This document shows positions 54,202-63,787 of a DNA stretch of 64,000 bases, piece by piece; position 1 is the first letter of the stretch; the number at the start of each line of letters is the position of its first letter. Position numbers and translations under genes: made by a program. The DNA comes from Rhodobacteraceae bacterium HTCC2083 (lineage in GTDB: Bacteria; Pseudomonadota; Alphaproteobacteria; Rhodobacterales; Rhodobacteraceae). The DNA lies in assembly GCA_000156115.1 (NCBI GenBank), contig DS995276.1:124001-188000 (forward strand), given 5' to 3'. The notes under the pieces are model-generated. The model worked only from the letters and a program-made list of their open reading frames with translations. It was not told the DNA's origin and did not search any database.

Positions 54202-55116
54202 ATGCCATTAACGCGCCGTAGATTCATCCAGGGAACAGCCGCTTTACCTTTGGCGAACAGCATTCCATCTTTGGCAAGTGCCGAACTCAAATTGGGAAAC
54301 GCCAGCCTTACGACGGTCAGCGATGGTAACTTGGTGCTCCCCTCCAGTTTCATTTTCGAACCTATGCCGCAGGATAAACTTGCACCGATCATCACAGAAT
54401 TCGGCCTGTCGAATGAACGCCTCACCCCCGATTGCAATTTGGCGCTCTATCAAGATGGCACCAACACGGTTCTCTTTGACGTTGGCTCCGGCCCAGATTT
54501 TGCGCCGACTGCGGGCACAATTGTTGACAGTCTTGATGCAATTGGGTTGAGCCCTGAAGAAATCACGCACGTATTGTTCACCCATGCGCATCCGGATCAT
54601 ATCTGGGGCCTTCTGGATGACTTCGACGAACCCGTTTTCTATAATGCCGACTATATGATGGGACGCATTGAATGGGACTATTGGTGGAACCCCGAAACGG
54701 TAAACACCATTGGCGACGCGCGAGCGGCCTTTGCAGTTGGAGCCAAACGGCGCATGGAAATGATTGAAGATGCGGTCACGCTGTTTGATGACGGGCAAGA
54801 GGTGCTGCCAGGCATCGCCGCCGTCTCGACCCCCGGTCACACGCCTGGTCATATGGCGTTTGAACTGCGCGACGGGTCTACATCCGCGATGGTGCTTGGC
54901 GATGCGATTGGCAATCATCACGTCGCGTTCCGCCGCCCAAACTGGCGCAGCGGGTCGGATCAAGACGCGGATCTTTCGATTGCGACCCGTAAAATGTTGC
55001 TGGATAGACTCACATCCGAGGATATGGCGCTGGTTGGATTTCATTTGCCAAACGGCGGATTAGGCCGCGCTGAAAAGGGCAGTGATGGCTTTAACTTTGT
55101 GGCGAAGGATGCGTAA
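54202..55116 (+). CDS. Metallo-beta-lactamase-fold hydrolase with Tat signal (sox-linked)
   Basis: 304 residues from ATG 54202 (GGGAG eight bases upstream; the frame is open farther up but without a signal). Twin-arginine signal TRRRFIQGTAALPLA. Complete zinc motif FTHAHPDHIWGLL, then GHTPGHMAFEL and GDAIGNHH. Exported to the periplasm. It abuts the soxH-like gene and belongs to the soxG/soxH kind of accessory hydrolases, role unknown. Confidence 0.8.
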   Translation: MPLTRRRFIQGTAALPLANSIPSLASAELKLGNASLTTVSDGNLVLPSSFIFEPMPQDKLAPIITEFGLSNERLTPDCNLALYQDGTNTVLFDVGSGPDFAPTAGTIVDSLDAIGLSPEEITHVLFTHAHPDHIWGLLDDFDEPVFYNADYMMGRIEWDYWWNPETVNTIGDARAAFAVGAKRRMEMIEDAVTLFDDGQEVLPGIAAVSTPGHTPGHMAFELRDGSTSAMVLGDAIGNHHVAFRRPNWRSGSDQDADLSIATRKMLLDRLTSEDMALVGFHLPNGGLGRAEKGSDGFNFVAKDA

Positions 55117-56067
55117 ATGTGGAAACTCGCTACAACACTCGCGCTTACAGTTATTGCGCTACCCGCCACAGCCTCCGAGGAAATCGCGGATCAATATCCG
55201 GCCTCTGCGCTTTATTCAAAACCCGTTGAAGTCATCCCGCATGTTTGGTCCGCCATCGGCGCGACCGCCCCGCCGACATATGAAAACTCTGGGCACAACA
55301 ACAACCTTAGTTTTATCGTGACAAGCGACGGAGTCGTCGTGGTCAATGGCGGCGCAGCTTACGTTCTGGCCAAAGCCTTGCACGATGAAATCAAAGTGCT
55401 CACAGACCAGCCCGTCAAACTGGTGATCGATGAAAACGGGCAAGGCCATGCGATGCTTGGCAACTCTTACTGGTCCGAGCAGGGCGTACCGATCCTTGCC
55501 CATGTGGACGCCGCACATGAGTTTGAGGAGCGGGCCCATAACATCCTCGAGCATATGAAACGCTATAACCGTGATAAGGCAGAAGGCACATTCATTGCGC
55601 TTCCGACTGAAACGTTTGAAGATCCACGCGTAATTGAGATGGGTGATTTCACCATTGAAGTCATGCACCTAGGGCCATCGCACGGGCCGGGAGACACGCA
55701 GGTTTGGCTGCCAAAGCAAAGCCTAGTGATCGCTGGCGATATGGCCTTTCACGAGCGCATGTTGCCGATCTTTGAGGATACGATCGTCTATGATTGGATC
55801 GAAACTTGGGAGACTGGGTTTGAGAAGCTTGGCGCAACCTACGTAATCCCCGGTCATGGTCACCCGACCAACATGGATCAGGTACGGCGTTATACGCGCG
55901 ACTATCTGGTTCATCTTCGCACTGTCGTTGGCGCACACTTAGAAAATGGAGGCGATCTGGCAGAAGCCTATTATGTCGATCAAAGCGCCTACACCAACCT
56001 CGATACGTTTGAAGAACTCGCGACCCGCAATGCAGGTCGCGTGTATGAACAGATGGAGTTTGAGTAG
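55117..56067 (+). CDS. soxH: SoxH-like metallo-beta-lactamase-fold protein, altered metal motif
   Basis: 316 residues with a Sec-type signal (LATTLALTVIALPATAS). Fold marks: NNNLSFIVTSDGVVVVNGG, GPSHGPGDTQVW, AGDMAFHERM, VIPGHGHPTN. The first zinc motif, normally HxHxDH, reads DENGQGHAMLG, so three of the four ligands are changed. It may bind metal differently or act as a non-catalytic protein. Starts directly after its partner's stop and faces the sox operon. Confidence 0.75.
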   Translation: MWKLATTLALTVIALPATASEEIADQYPASALYSKPVEVIPHVWSAIGATAPPTYENSGHNNNLSFIVTSDGVVVVNGGAAYVLAKALHDEIKVLTDQPVKLVIDENGQGHAMLGNSYWSEQGVPILAHVDAAHEFEERAHNILEHMKRYNRDKAEGTFIALPTETFEDPRVIEMGDFTIEVMHLGPSHGPGDTQVWLPKQSLVIAGDMAFHERMLPIFEDTIVYDWIETWETGFEKLGATYVIPGHGHPTNMDQVRRYTRDYLVHLRTVVGAHLENGGDLAEAYYVDQSAYTNLDTFEELATRNAGRVYEQMEFE

Positions 56068-56070
56068 CGC

Positions 56071-57114
56071 TTAAGCGGTAACCGCAGATCCGCGTGGGTT
56101 CAAAACCGCCTGCGCGGCCGCTGCACCTGAAATGATCGCAGCGAGCGCAAGAAGTGCCGCGATGCTCAATGTCGCGCCACCAGACAGGCCCGCACCGATA
56201 GTACAGCCCCCAGCCAAAACGCCGCCGACACCCATCAAAGAACCACCGAGCGTGTAGCGCAAGGTTTGTTGTGGGGTCTCAAAGCTCTGTAGTTGCACCT
56301 CTTTGCGCACAAACGCGCTCAGGAAACTTCCAAGTAACACACCACCCAGCAAACCCGTGCCAAAGCCCGCAGGGATCGCCGTAGATGCGATCGTCCAGAA
56401 CAAGGTGTCAGCCCAGGGCAAAGTGAAGGCTGCGGATTGAACGGGCAGCGGGTCGAACTCATCCATCAACAAGACGGATGTGCCTGCCCAACCCACGACA
56501 GCGACCAGGCCGATCACAACACCAAGCGTCATGTGCGTAACCGACGAGTGCGAACGACGCGCAAGGACGATGGCGGCGATCAACAACGCCAGAGCGATAG
56601 CCGACGCTGCGCCCGGAAGTGCGGCCAAGGAAGCAATGCCAAAGTCCTGCTGGACTGATCCAAGCGCGACACGAACAGGGGCCAAAACGCCCTTGATGGT
56701 TGCATGCGCGACAATGGCAAACACAATAATAACTGTAAACGCGCGCAAATTGCCTGTCGCCGACAGAACGGTCAGGCGGGACATGCAGCCACGCGTCAGA
56801 ACCATTCCGACGCCAAAGGCCAAGCCACCAACAACGATTGCAAGAATAGGTATAGATGTTGCGAGCAAGCGATGATCGTCCAGCGCAACCCAGCCAAAGT
56901 TTTTCGCAATCGCGAAGACCCCAATGGCAGTTGCGAGCGCAATCAACCAAACAGAAGCGGCCGATCTATCGTTGCCTTCATCCCCTGCAACCGCACGGCG
57001 CAGGCAGAATTTTGAGATTTGTGCGGCAATGCCGAAGACTAGCCCTAGAATTAGTCCGAAGACAACATGAACTGTCTGGATCGGAAGTTCGAATGGCAGA
57101 TTTTCCAAAAGCAT
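56071..57114 (-). CDS. YeeE/YedE (TsuA/SoxT-like) sulfur-compound transporter
   Basis: 347 residues, nine or ten helices, with the family cysteine motifs KFCLRRA, LTRGCMSRL and GGCTIGAGLSG. Such proteins bring thiosulfate or related sulfur across the inner membrane. Located downstream of soxF, so it probably supplies or removes sulfur for the Sox system. Ends four bases before the soxH-like gene's end on the other strand. Confidence 0.85.
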   Translation of the reverse strand: MLLENLPFELPIQTVHVVFGLILGLVFGIAAQISKFCLRRAVAGDEGNDRSAASVWLIALATAIGVFAIAKNFGWVALDDHRLLATSIPILAIVVGGLAFGVGMVLTRGCMSRLTVLSATGNLRAFTVIIVFAIVAHATIKGVLAPVRVALGSVQQDFGIASLAALPGAASAIALALLIAAIVLARRSHSSVTHMTLGVVIGLVAVVGWAGTSVLLMDEFDPLPVQSAAFTLPWADTLFWTIASTAIPAGFGTGLLGGVLLGSFLSAFVRKEVQLQSFETPQQTLRYTLGGSLMGVGGVLAGGCTIGAGLSGGATLSIAALLALAAIISGAAAAQAVLNPRGSAVTA

Positions 57115-57361
57115 AATTCACCTCTTTCGCATCGCGCGTGAGGGATAAATAGTCGCTGATTTAGAGAAAGAAAGCGGGTCTATGAGAATGAAATTCCCGA
57201 AAAGCACAGAGGGCGAGAGCAAAATTCTCGTTGCAGACGAAAGAACCGTCGTAGGTTCCATGCGATCCAACATCACCGCGATTTCAGCCCTAATTTGGAC
57301 ATTCCAATTTTTTAACATTTGGTCGTTATTGCACAAGTGTGAATGCCGGTACGTAGGAGTT

Positions 57362-57389
57362 GGCTCGACCCACCTTTTCAGGTCGAACC
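57362..57389 (-). terminator. Hairpin after soxF
   Basis: GGTTCGACC/GGTCGAGCC 9-bp stem (one G-U) with ten-base loop, starting ten bases beyond the soxF stop. No T-run, so perhaps Rho-assisted. The rest of the 284-bp gap to the YeeE gene holds no convincing gene; a minus-strand promoter for the YeeE gene is likely there. Confidence 0.5.
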
Positions 57390-57398
57390 ATCAGCTTA

Positions 57399-58664
57399 TT
57401 AGCCAAACATGTCTGTCGTGATGCCGGTATACCAGCCCTCAGATTCCTCGTAGGTCGCTTTGCGCAACTCCGCGCTTTCGCCTGTGGCAGAGATGAAGCC
57501 GTCCACTTTCGCGATCTTCTCATCCGTCGCCTCATACGTCGCGCCGACTTTAACACCGTTGTCGGTGTCGATCAGGGACCAGCATGTGTTGGAGAACTTC
57601 GCAGGGAACACTTTGGACCCCGTCAGCGCACCGCGCACAGCGTTTGCACACACTTTGGCTTGGCTATTGGCAGAGAAGCCAGACTTCGGCATATCGCCCT
57701 GCTGGGAAGAGTCACCAAGGACGTAAACGTCAGGATCTGCCTTTGTGGACATGTCAATCGCATTGACTGGTGCCCAGTGGCCGTCAGTGACGCCTGCAAG
57801 TTCTGCAATGCGACCCGCTTTCATTGCTGGAATGACGTTGCACACATCAACATTGTTCACTTCACCATCAATCGTCACGGTCATTGCATTCTGATCAACA
57901 GAGACACTGTCACCGCCGAAATCAGCACCGATCCAATCTACCATGCCCTCATAGTTGTCGGCCCAACCCTCTTGGAAGAGCGCCATTTTGGAGAACTTCG
58001 GCTTGGGGTCTGCAACGATGATCTTTGCAGTCGGATTGTTGTTCTTCAGGAAGTGCGCAACCATAGACACCCGCTCATATGGGCCAGGAGGGCAACGATA
58101 TGGGTTTGGCGGAGCGACCATTGCGAATGTACCGCCTTCGGGCATGGCCATCAGCTGCGCTTTCAAAAGTTCGGACTGTGAACCCGCTTTGTAAGCATGC
58201 GGCATCGCATTCTGAGAGCTAATATCCCAACCTTCTACTGCGCCCTCAACAAAATCGATGCCCGGGCTCAGGATCAGTTTGTCATATGCTATCGTCGCAC
58301 CGCCCGCCAAAGACACGGTCTTTGCATCGCGGTCGACACCGATCGCCCAATCATGCACTACATTCACGCCACCAGATGCCAACGTGCCGTAAGAATGGCC
58401 AATGTCTTCGATCTCTTTGAATCCACCAAGATAGAGGTTCGAGAAGAAGCAGGTGTAGTACATGCGCGAAGGCTCAATCAGTGTGACGTCGATTTCACCC
58501 TTGCTGTCCTTAGCGATATAGCGCGCAGCAGTTGCGCCGCCTGCACCGCCGCCAACCACAACGACACGTGGTTTGCCGTGACCGTCCGCTTTCACCATTG
58601 GCGCAGCAAGTGCCGCTGCCGCCGCTGCGGATGTTCCCAAGAAATGTCTTCTGTTAATTGTCAT
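57399..58664 (-). CDS. soxF: SoxF, sulfide dehydrogenase flavoprotein subunit
   Basis: 421 residues with a Tat signal (RRHFLGTSAAAAAALAAPM). FAD site VVVVGGGAGGATAARYI; Cys72 in MYYTCFFSN corresponds to the covalent flavin Cys of flavocytochrome c; AGRIAELAGVTDGH and VYVLGDSSQQGDMPKS further on. Works in the periplasm with the SoxE cytochrome to oxidise sulfide or to reactivate the Sox enzymes. Confidence 0.92.
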   Translation of the reverse strand: MTINRRHFLGTSAAAAAALAAPMVKADGHGKPRVVVVGGGAGGATAARYIAKDSKGEIDVTLIEPSRMYYTCFFSNLYLGGFKEIEDIGHSYGTLASGGVNVVHDWAIGVDRDAKTVSLAGGATIAYDKLILSPGIDFVEGAVEGWDISSQNAMPHAYKAGSQSELLKAQLMAMPEGGTFAMVAPPNPYRCPPGPYERVSMVAHFLKNNNPTAKIIVADPKPKFSKMALFQEGWADNYEGMVDWIGADFGGDSVSVDQNAMTVTIDGEVNNVDVCNVIPAMKAGRIAELAGVTDGHWAPVNAIDMSTKADPDVYVLGDSSQQGDMPKSGFSANSQAKVCANAVRGALTGSKVFPAKFSNTCWSLIDTDNGVKVGATYEATDEKIAKVDGFISATGESAELRKATYEESEGWYTGITTDMFG

Positions 58665-58686
58665 TTTCTTCTCCCAGTTTGATGCC

Positions 58687-59400
58687 CTATTCTTCGAGGG
58701 TCTTAAAATACGCAGCCAAGGCTGCGATTTCTTCGTCGTTTAATCGTCCCGCCAACATTTGCATGACAGGATGTGGTCTAAGTTTGCGTTTGTAAGCATG
58801 CATCGCGATCACAAAATCTTCGGGTTCCCAAAGGGTGATCGACGGAATGCCATCTGCCGTTCCATCAGATTGATGACAGGTCAGACATTCACTTGCGAGG
58901 TATTCACCGTATTCTGGGTCACCTTCCAACGCCAATATCGCGGGATCAAGATCATGATCGATCGCAATCGCTGTTGGTTCGGCTTCTGGAATGTCCGACG
59001 GATCATCAGAGAACGTACGCAAGTATGCCAGCACATTTGCGCGATCTTCGGCTTTCTTCAAACCGCGAAAGTTCATGCGTGTTTTCGATACCAAAGCACG
59101 TGGGTTTTCAAGGTAAGCATCCAGCGTTTCAGCCGTCCAGATTAATCCATCCGCACCTGCACGAGCCATGGATTTGGAATAGCGATACCCCTCATGCTCA
59201 GCAGCGCCGCTGCCGAACACACCATTGAGGTGCGGTCCAATCTTATCGACTGCGCCACTGCCAACCTGATGACATCCAGTGCATTTCTTGAATACTTTTT
59301 GGCCCGCGTCCGTATCGCCAAGTTCTTCAGCCTCAAGCGCCCCAGCCGCACAAAGTGCGAACAGAGCGACTGGGAGAAGTGTTACAAAGTTCTTAATCAT
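58687..59400 (-). CDS. soxE: SoxE, diheme cytochrome c
   Basis: 237 residues with a signal peptide and two heme sites, C40-H44 (KCTGCHQVG) and C172-H176 (ECLTCHQSD). Methionine ligands are probably in SKTRMNFRG and the C-terminal domain. Electron-accepting partner of SoxF. Overlaps soxD by four bases. Confidence 0.9.
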   Translation of the reverse strand: MIKNFVTLLPVALFALCAAGALEAEELGDTDAGQKVFKKCTGCHQVGSGAVDKIGPHLNGVFGSGAAEHEGYRYSKSMARAGADGLIWTAETLDAYLENPRALVSKTRMNFRGLKKAEDRANVLAYLRTFSDDPSDIPEAEPTAIAIDHDLDPAILALEGDPEYGEYLASECLTCHQSDGTADGIPSITLWEPEDFVIAMHAYKRKLRPHPVMQMLAGRLNDEEIAALAAYFKTLEE

Positions 59401-60716
59401 TCTGAAAAGCTCGCGAGATATGCGGAAATAGCCTCCAGATCACTGTCTTTTTTCAATCCAGAAAAGCTCATCTTCGTACCTTTCATGTACGCTTTAGGCT
59501 TTGCCAGAAATTCAGAAAGTGATGTCGCATCCCACGTCCGACCTTTTTCCGCGGCCGCTTTGAACACTTTGGAGTACTTGAACCCTTCAATCGAACCCAT
59601 TTTCCGCCCCATCAGCGCATTTAATTGGGGTCCTGATTTATTCTTCGCGCCAGCACCAACAGCATGACATGCCTTGCACTTTTTGAAGACTTTGTCGCCC
59701 GCAGCAATGAGCTCCGCAGCTTCATTAACAGGTTCTTCAGCCGCAACTGCTGCTACCTCTTCAGCCGCCTTTGGCTGCGCTTCCGCCTCGGGAATAAAGG
59801 ATGCGCCTGCAGCCGTGAAGCTTGGCAAGCCTTCAGGTGTCGCATCGTTAATCACCGATTCAGAGCCACCGTCTTCAGGCGTATTGACCAAAAAGACAGA
59901 GCGCATCGTGACAGTCACCTCGTCCTTACAGTTGCTCATGCAAGGCTCTGCGCTCCAAGCGGCATACTCTGCCTCGGGGCGATCATCGATCACGAAACCA
60001 TCTTTATTGGGCATTTCGAACGATCCAAGGGTCTTATTGCTCAGCTCGAACTCATCATCGATCAGATCGTTAGAATAAAGGATATAAGCAACAATCGCAT
60101 AGGTCTCGTCAGGAGAAAGCGTTCCAGCCTCACCAAACGGCATCGAGCGGTACACATAGTCATAAACGGTCGACAGGTGCGGCCAGTAGGAACCCACTGT
60201 TTTCACTGGATCCTCATCCGCGAGTGTATTGAAACCACCTGCTAAAACAGGCCAGTTATCAACACCTTCTGCAAAATCGCCGTGGCATGCAGCGCATCTA
60301 TCCGCAAACAGCTCTTCGCCATCAAGCGCATTGCCCGTTCCAATAGGAAGTCCACGACCATCTGGAAGAACGTCCACGTCCCATGCTGCGAGTTCTTCAA
60401 CCAATGCTTCGCGACCAAGACCGAATGCACCTTCGCGCTCTGGTGCAGGTGCGGTCAACGACGCTGACGCCGCAGGGCGTGCTTCAAGTTCAGCAATCTT
60501 GGCTTTTGCAGTGTCTTGAACCATAGCAATCTGTGTTTTCAAATCGCTCGCCATGGCTCGTTGTTCAACCAATTGCGCTTGCGCCGCTTGAGCGTGAGCT
60601 CGCGCAATTTCGGCTTCATCCGCTTTGTAACCGCGAGTCATGGTGCCATAAGCACCACCCAATACAATGCCGGTTACGCCAAGAGCTGGCAGTAAGATAT
60701 TAGGAGACTTCGACAT
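59397..60716 (-). CDS. soxD: SoxD, diheme cytochrome c of sulfur dehydrogenase
   Basis: 439 residues. N-terminal membrane anchor or signal (NILLPALGVTGIVLGGAYG), a coiled segment (30-80), heme 1 at C141-H145 (RCAACHGD), heme 2 at C347-H351 (KCKACHAVG), with Met in GTKMSFSGLKK. An Ala/Glu-rich linker separates the domains. With SoxC it forms Sox(CD)2, which oxidises protein-bound sulfane sulfur. Overlaps soxC by 17 bases. Confidence 0.92.
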   Translation of the reverse strand: MSKSPNILLPALGVTGIVLGGAYGTMTRGYKADEAEIARAHAQAAQAQLVEQRAMASDLKTQIAMVQDTAKAKIAELEARPAASASLTAPAPEREGAFGLGREALVEELAAWDVDVLPDGRGLPIGTGNALDGEELFADRCAACHGDFAEGVDNWPVLAGGFNTLADEDPVKTVGSYWPHLSTVYDYVYRSMPFGEAGTLSPDETYAIVAYILYSNDLIDDEFELSNKTLGSFEMPNKDGFVIDDRPEAEYAAWSAEPCMSNCKDEVTVTMRSVFLVNTPEDGGSESVINDATPEGLPSFTAAGASFIPEAEAQPKAAEEVAAVAAEEPVNEAAELIAAGDKVFKKCKACHAVGAGAKNKSGPQLNALMGRKMGSIEGFKYSKVFKAAAEKGRTWDATSLSEFLAKPKAYMKGTKMSFSGLKKDSDLEAISAYLASFSE

Positions 60717-61971
60717 TCTCGGCGATCCCTTCTGCGTTCACGTACCAAGTTTGGATACAGTTGTTATGATAAACCGAGTTCTCGCCGCGCACGTCGCGCA
60801 GCTGCTCTTTGGTGGGTTGCACGTAGCCGGTTTCGTCCATCGCGCGGGCTTGCAGCAGCATCGGCGCACCGTCCCAATTGATGTCATGATAGAAGCGCGT
60901 CAGCGCTTTGGTGTCGCCTTGCTTGCCTAGACGCGCGGTCTCCCATGTAATGCCACCGTCCTTAGAAACATCAACGCGGGTGATCTGACCATGGCCTGAC
61001 CATGCGAGGCCAGAGATGACCAAAGGACCCTTGCCATGCTCGATCGGCATCTGCGGGCTTGGCGACGTGATCACAGATTTAGCATCCATCACCCACGTCC
61101 ATTTACGCGCGATGCCGTCCTCTAAAACGTCCGTGTATTTACTAGTTTCTTCGCGGCTTTCTGTTGGTGTATCGGAGACTTCAATGCGGCGGATCCATTT
61201 GACCCACATGTTACCTTCCCAACCTGGCACCACAAGGCGAACGGGATAGCCATGCTCCATTCGCAGTGCTTCACCGTTGGCTTTGAACGCAACGAGCACG
61301 TCATCCAACGCTTTTTCCATCGGGATCGAACGGCCATTGGAGGATGCGTCAGCACCCTCAACATAGACCCACTTGTCTCTCAGGTCACCAGCTGCTCCAA
61401 GGCCTGCTTCATTCAGCAACGCACGCAATGGAACGCCCGTATATTCCATATTGTGGATCATACCGTGGGTAAATTGCACACCATTCAACTGCGCACCCGC
61501 CCATTCCATACCCGTATTCGCTGCACATTCACAGAAATATACATGGTTTTCGCGCGGGAAACGCTCTAGATCGGCGTAGGTAAACACGAGGGGTTTATCC
61601 ACCAAGCCATTGATCATTAATCGATAATCGTCTTTCTTCATCTCGATCGCACCAGAGTGATGACGCTCAAACGCGCATCCTTGCGGTGTGATCGTGCCCT
61701 CAAGCGCGTGGATCGGTGTGAAGTTGATCGACGAAATCGGCGACGCGGTCAGCCATTCCACATTGCGGCGCACTACATGGGATTCGTACTCTATTGGCAT
61801 GCCATAGGGTGTTTCATCCACGCCAGCACCTGTGATCGACGCCCAATCTTGAACATCTGTGATCAGCGGATCTGCGCTTTGCGCGCTGGCTGCCCCAGCG
61901 ACGGTTCCGGCAGCAACAGCGGCACTGCCGCGTAAGAACGCGCGGCGGGAGGGTTTATGCATCTCGTCCAT
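60700..61971 (-). CDS. soxC: SoxC, molybdenum subunit of sulfur dehydrogenase
   Basis: 423 residues with a Tat signal (SRRAFLRGSAAVAAGTVAG). Sulfite-oxidase fold; Mo-ligand Cys in HVYFCECAANTGM (C147/C149), GVPLRALLNEAGLG, and the dimerisation domain ending WYVNAEGIAENVEVS. Exported folded with its molybdopterin. Acts with SoxD. Family length normal. Confidence 0.93.
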   Translation of the reverse strand: MDEMHKPSRRAFLRGSAAVAAGTVAGAASAQSADPLITDVQDWASITGAGVDETPYGMPIEYESHVVRRNVEWLTASPISSINFTPIHALEGTITPQGCAFERHHSGAIEMKKDDYRLMINGLVDKPLVFTYADLERFPRENHVYFCECAANTGMEWAGAQLNGVQFTHGMIHNMEYTGVPLRALLNEAGLGAAGDLRDKWVYVEGADASSNGRSIPMEKALDDVLVAFKANGEALRMEHGYPVRLVVPGWEGNMWVKWIRRIEVSDTPTESREETSKYTDVLEDGIARKWTWVMDAKSVITSPSPQMPIEHGKGPLVISGLAWSGHGQITRVDVSKDGGITWETARLGKQGDTKALTRFYHDINWDGAPMLLQARAMDETGYVQPTKEQLRDVRGENSVYHNNCIQTWYVNAEGIAENVEVS

Positions 61972-61997
61972 GTCTCAAACTCTCTGTTAAATTTCGC

Positions 61998-63695
61998 TTA
62001 AACGCCGATGACTTCGACGCTGTTGTTCTCTTCCACCGTGACAGTGCCGAGTTTGGCGATATGGCTTTCTACCACGTCCCAAATTTGCGGCCCTTCGGTG
62101 CCTTCATTCACAGACGCCCAACCTGCGACTACATATGCGCGCGCAGGATCAATCTGTTCGCCCGTACTCAAAAGCGTCATGTTGGAGATGCGCTGCCCTT
62201 GGGATTTGGACACATCGATGGTGTAGCCAAGGCCACCCGTACGCACCATGTCGCCGCCCTGTTGGTAATAGGGATCGGGGTTGAAGATGTTGTCGGCCAC
62301 GTCTTCAAGCACCACTTGTAGGAATTCACCCGTCATTTCAGTGCGATACGCTTCACCATAGCTCATCGAGGTGACGCCAAAGATATCCTCGCGCGTGATG
62401 TCCTGACCAGGCACCATAGACGGTCCCCAACGCACACCGGGGCTGAGCGCGATTTCTGCGTCACGCTCTGACAGCAACGCATCACAGATCACATCATCCC
62501 ACGTTCCGTTGAAATTACCACGGCGATACAAAAGACTGTCGGTCTGTCCGATCACTTCAGACATTTCCGACTCATAAGGCGCGCGCTGCTCATCAATAAG
62601 TGCGGCAACTTCAGCATCGGGTTCGATCACATCAGAGAAGATTGGGATCAATTTGGTGCGATACCCCATCATCTGACCATCGCGAATATCGAGATCAACG
62701 CGGCTGACAAATTTACCGTTCGAACCAGAGGGCAGAATAATCGCGCTACCCACAACAGCAGGTTCAGGCAACGCATCATGTGTGTGCCCAGAGAGGATCA
62801 CGTCGATGCCGGGCACAACGTTCGCCATCTTTTTGTCCACATCAAAACCATTGTGGCTGAGTACAACAACGCACTCCGCACCCGCTGCGCGGACTTCTTG
62901 CACCATCGCGTTCATGTTTTCGTCGCGAATACCAAAGGAATATTCAGGGAACATCCAGCCGGGGTTGGCGATTGGCATGTAGGGGAAGGCTTGGCCAATG
63001 ACAGCGATCTTGGTGCCGCCGCGCTCGAACATTTTGTAGGGCGGGAACAGCTCTGCGGGCTCGTCCCATTCTGCATCAAAGATGTTTTGACCGAGGGCGG
63101 CGAAGGGCAGATCCTCGACAATCTCTTGCACGCGATCGCTACCAAGCGTGAATTCCCAGTGGAATGTCATCGCCTCGGGCTTCAGCGCGTTCAACACGTT
63201 GACCATGTCCTGACCTTGGGTCTTGTGACACGTGTACGAACCATGCCACGTGTCACCGCCATCGAGCAGAATCGCGTCAGGGCGATCTGCGCGGATTGCT
63301 TTGATCACGGTCGCCACGCGATCCAACCCACCAACACGGCCATAAGCCTGCGCAAGCGACGAAAAATCGCCAGAACTCAACGCATAATGGCTCGGTGAGC
63401 CGTCAGCGATGCCATAGGCCTTGCGGAAATCCGCGCCCGTGATGTGGGGAACAACACCTTTGTTCTCGCCCACGCCGATATTGATCGACGGCTCACGAAA
63501 ATGGATTGGCTTTAACTGACCGTGAATATCAGTGATGTGGATCAGGGACACGTTGCCGAAAGTATCGAACTCAAGGAGTTGATCTTGGCTGAGGGCTTGC
63601 TGCGCGCCAAGGCGCGCCCAATTGCCGAAACCAGAGGCACCAACAAGTGCTGACGCTGCCATACTGACTTGAAGAAAATCGCGACGATTGATCAT
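61998..63695 (-). CDS. soxB: SoxB, thiosulfohydrolase
   Basis: 565 residues from ATG 63695, chosen because it gives a signal with twin Arg (MINRRDFLQVSMAAS); an ATG 63 bases upstream is also open. Two-manganese sites: HITDIHGQLKP, DGGDTWHGSYT, VVLSHNGFDVD, LSGHTHDALPE. Releases sulfate from the cysteine-bound thiosulfonate on SoxY. Core enzyme of the Sox pathway. Confidence 0.93.
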   Translation of the reverse strand: MINRRDFLQVSMAASALVGASGFGNWARLGAQQALSQDQLLEFDTFGNVSLIHITDIHGQLKPIHFREPSINIGVGENKGVVPHITGADFRKAYGIADGSPSHYALSSGDFSSLAQAYGRVGGLDRVATVIKAIRADRPDAILLDGGDTWHGSYTCHKTQGQDMVNVLNALKPEAMTFHWEFTLGSDRVQEIVEDLPFAALGQNIFDAEWDEPAELFPPYKMFERGGTKIAVIGQAFPYMPIANPGWMFPEYSFGIRDENMNAMVQEVRAAGAECVVVLSHNGFDVDKKMANVVPGIDVILSGHTHDALPEPAVVGSAIILPSGSNGKFVSRVDLDIRDGQMMGYRTKLIPIFSDVIEPDAEVAALIDEQRAPYESEMSEVIGQTDSLLYRRGNFNGTWDDVICDALLSERDAEIALSPGVRWGPSMVPGQDITREDIFGVTSMSYGEAYRTEMTGEFLQVVLEDVADNIFNPDPYYQQGGDMVRTGGLGYTIDVSKSQGQRISNMTLLSTGEQIDPARAYVVAGWASVNEGTEGPQIWDVVESHIAKLGTVTVEENNSVEVIGV

Positions 63696-63787
63696 TGGGT
63701 AGCCGATCTTTAATACATATGCGCATAACTGAATGCGATTTGGAGGAGAAAACCCCACGCCATTTAGGCGCAGGGTTCATCGTTGTT

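Noticed and set aside
57115-57398. Small genes in the soxF-YeeE gap (frames of 72-79 codons on both strands)
   Set aside because: Low-complexity composition, no ribosome sites and overlap on both strands; more likely promoter and terminator sequence.
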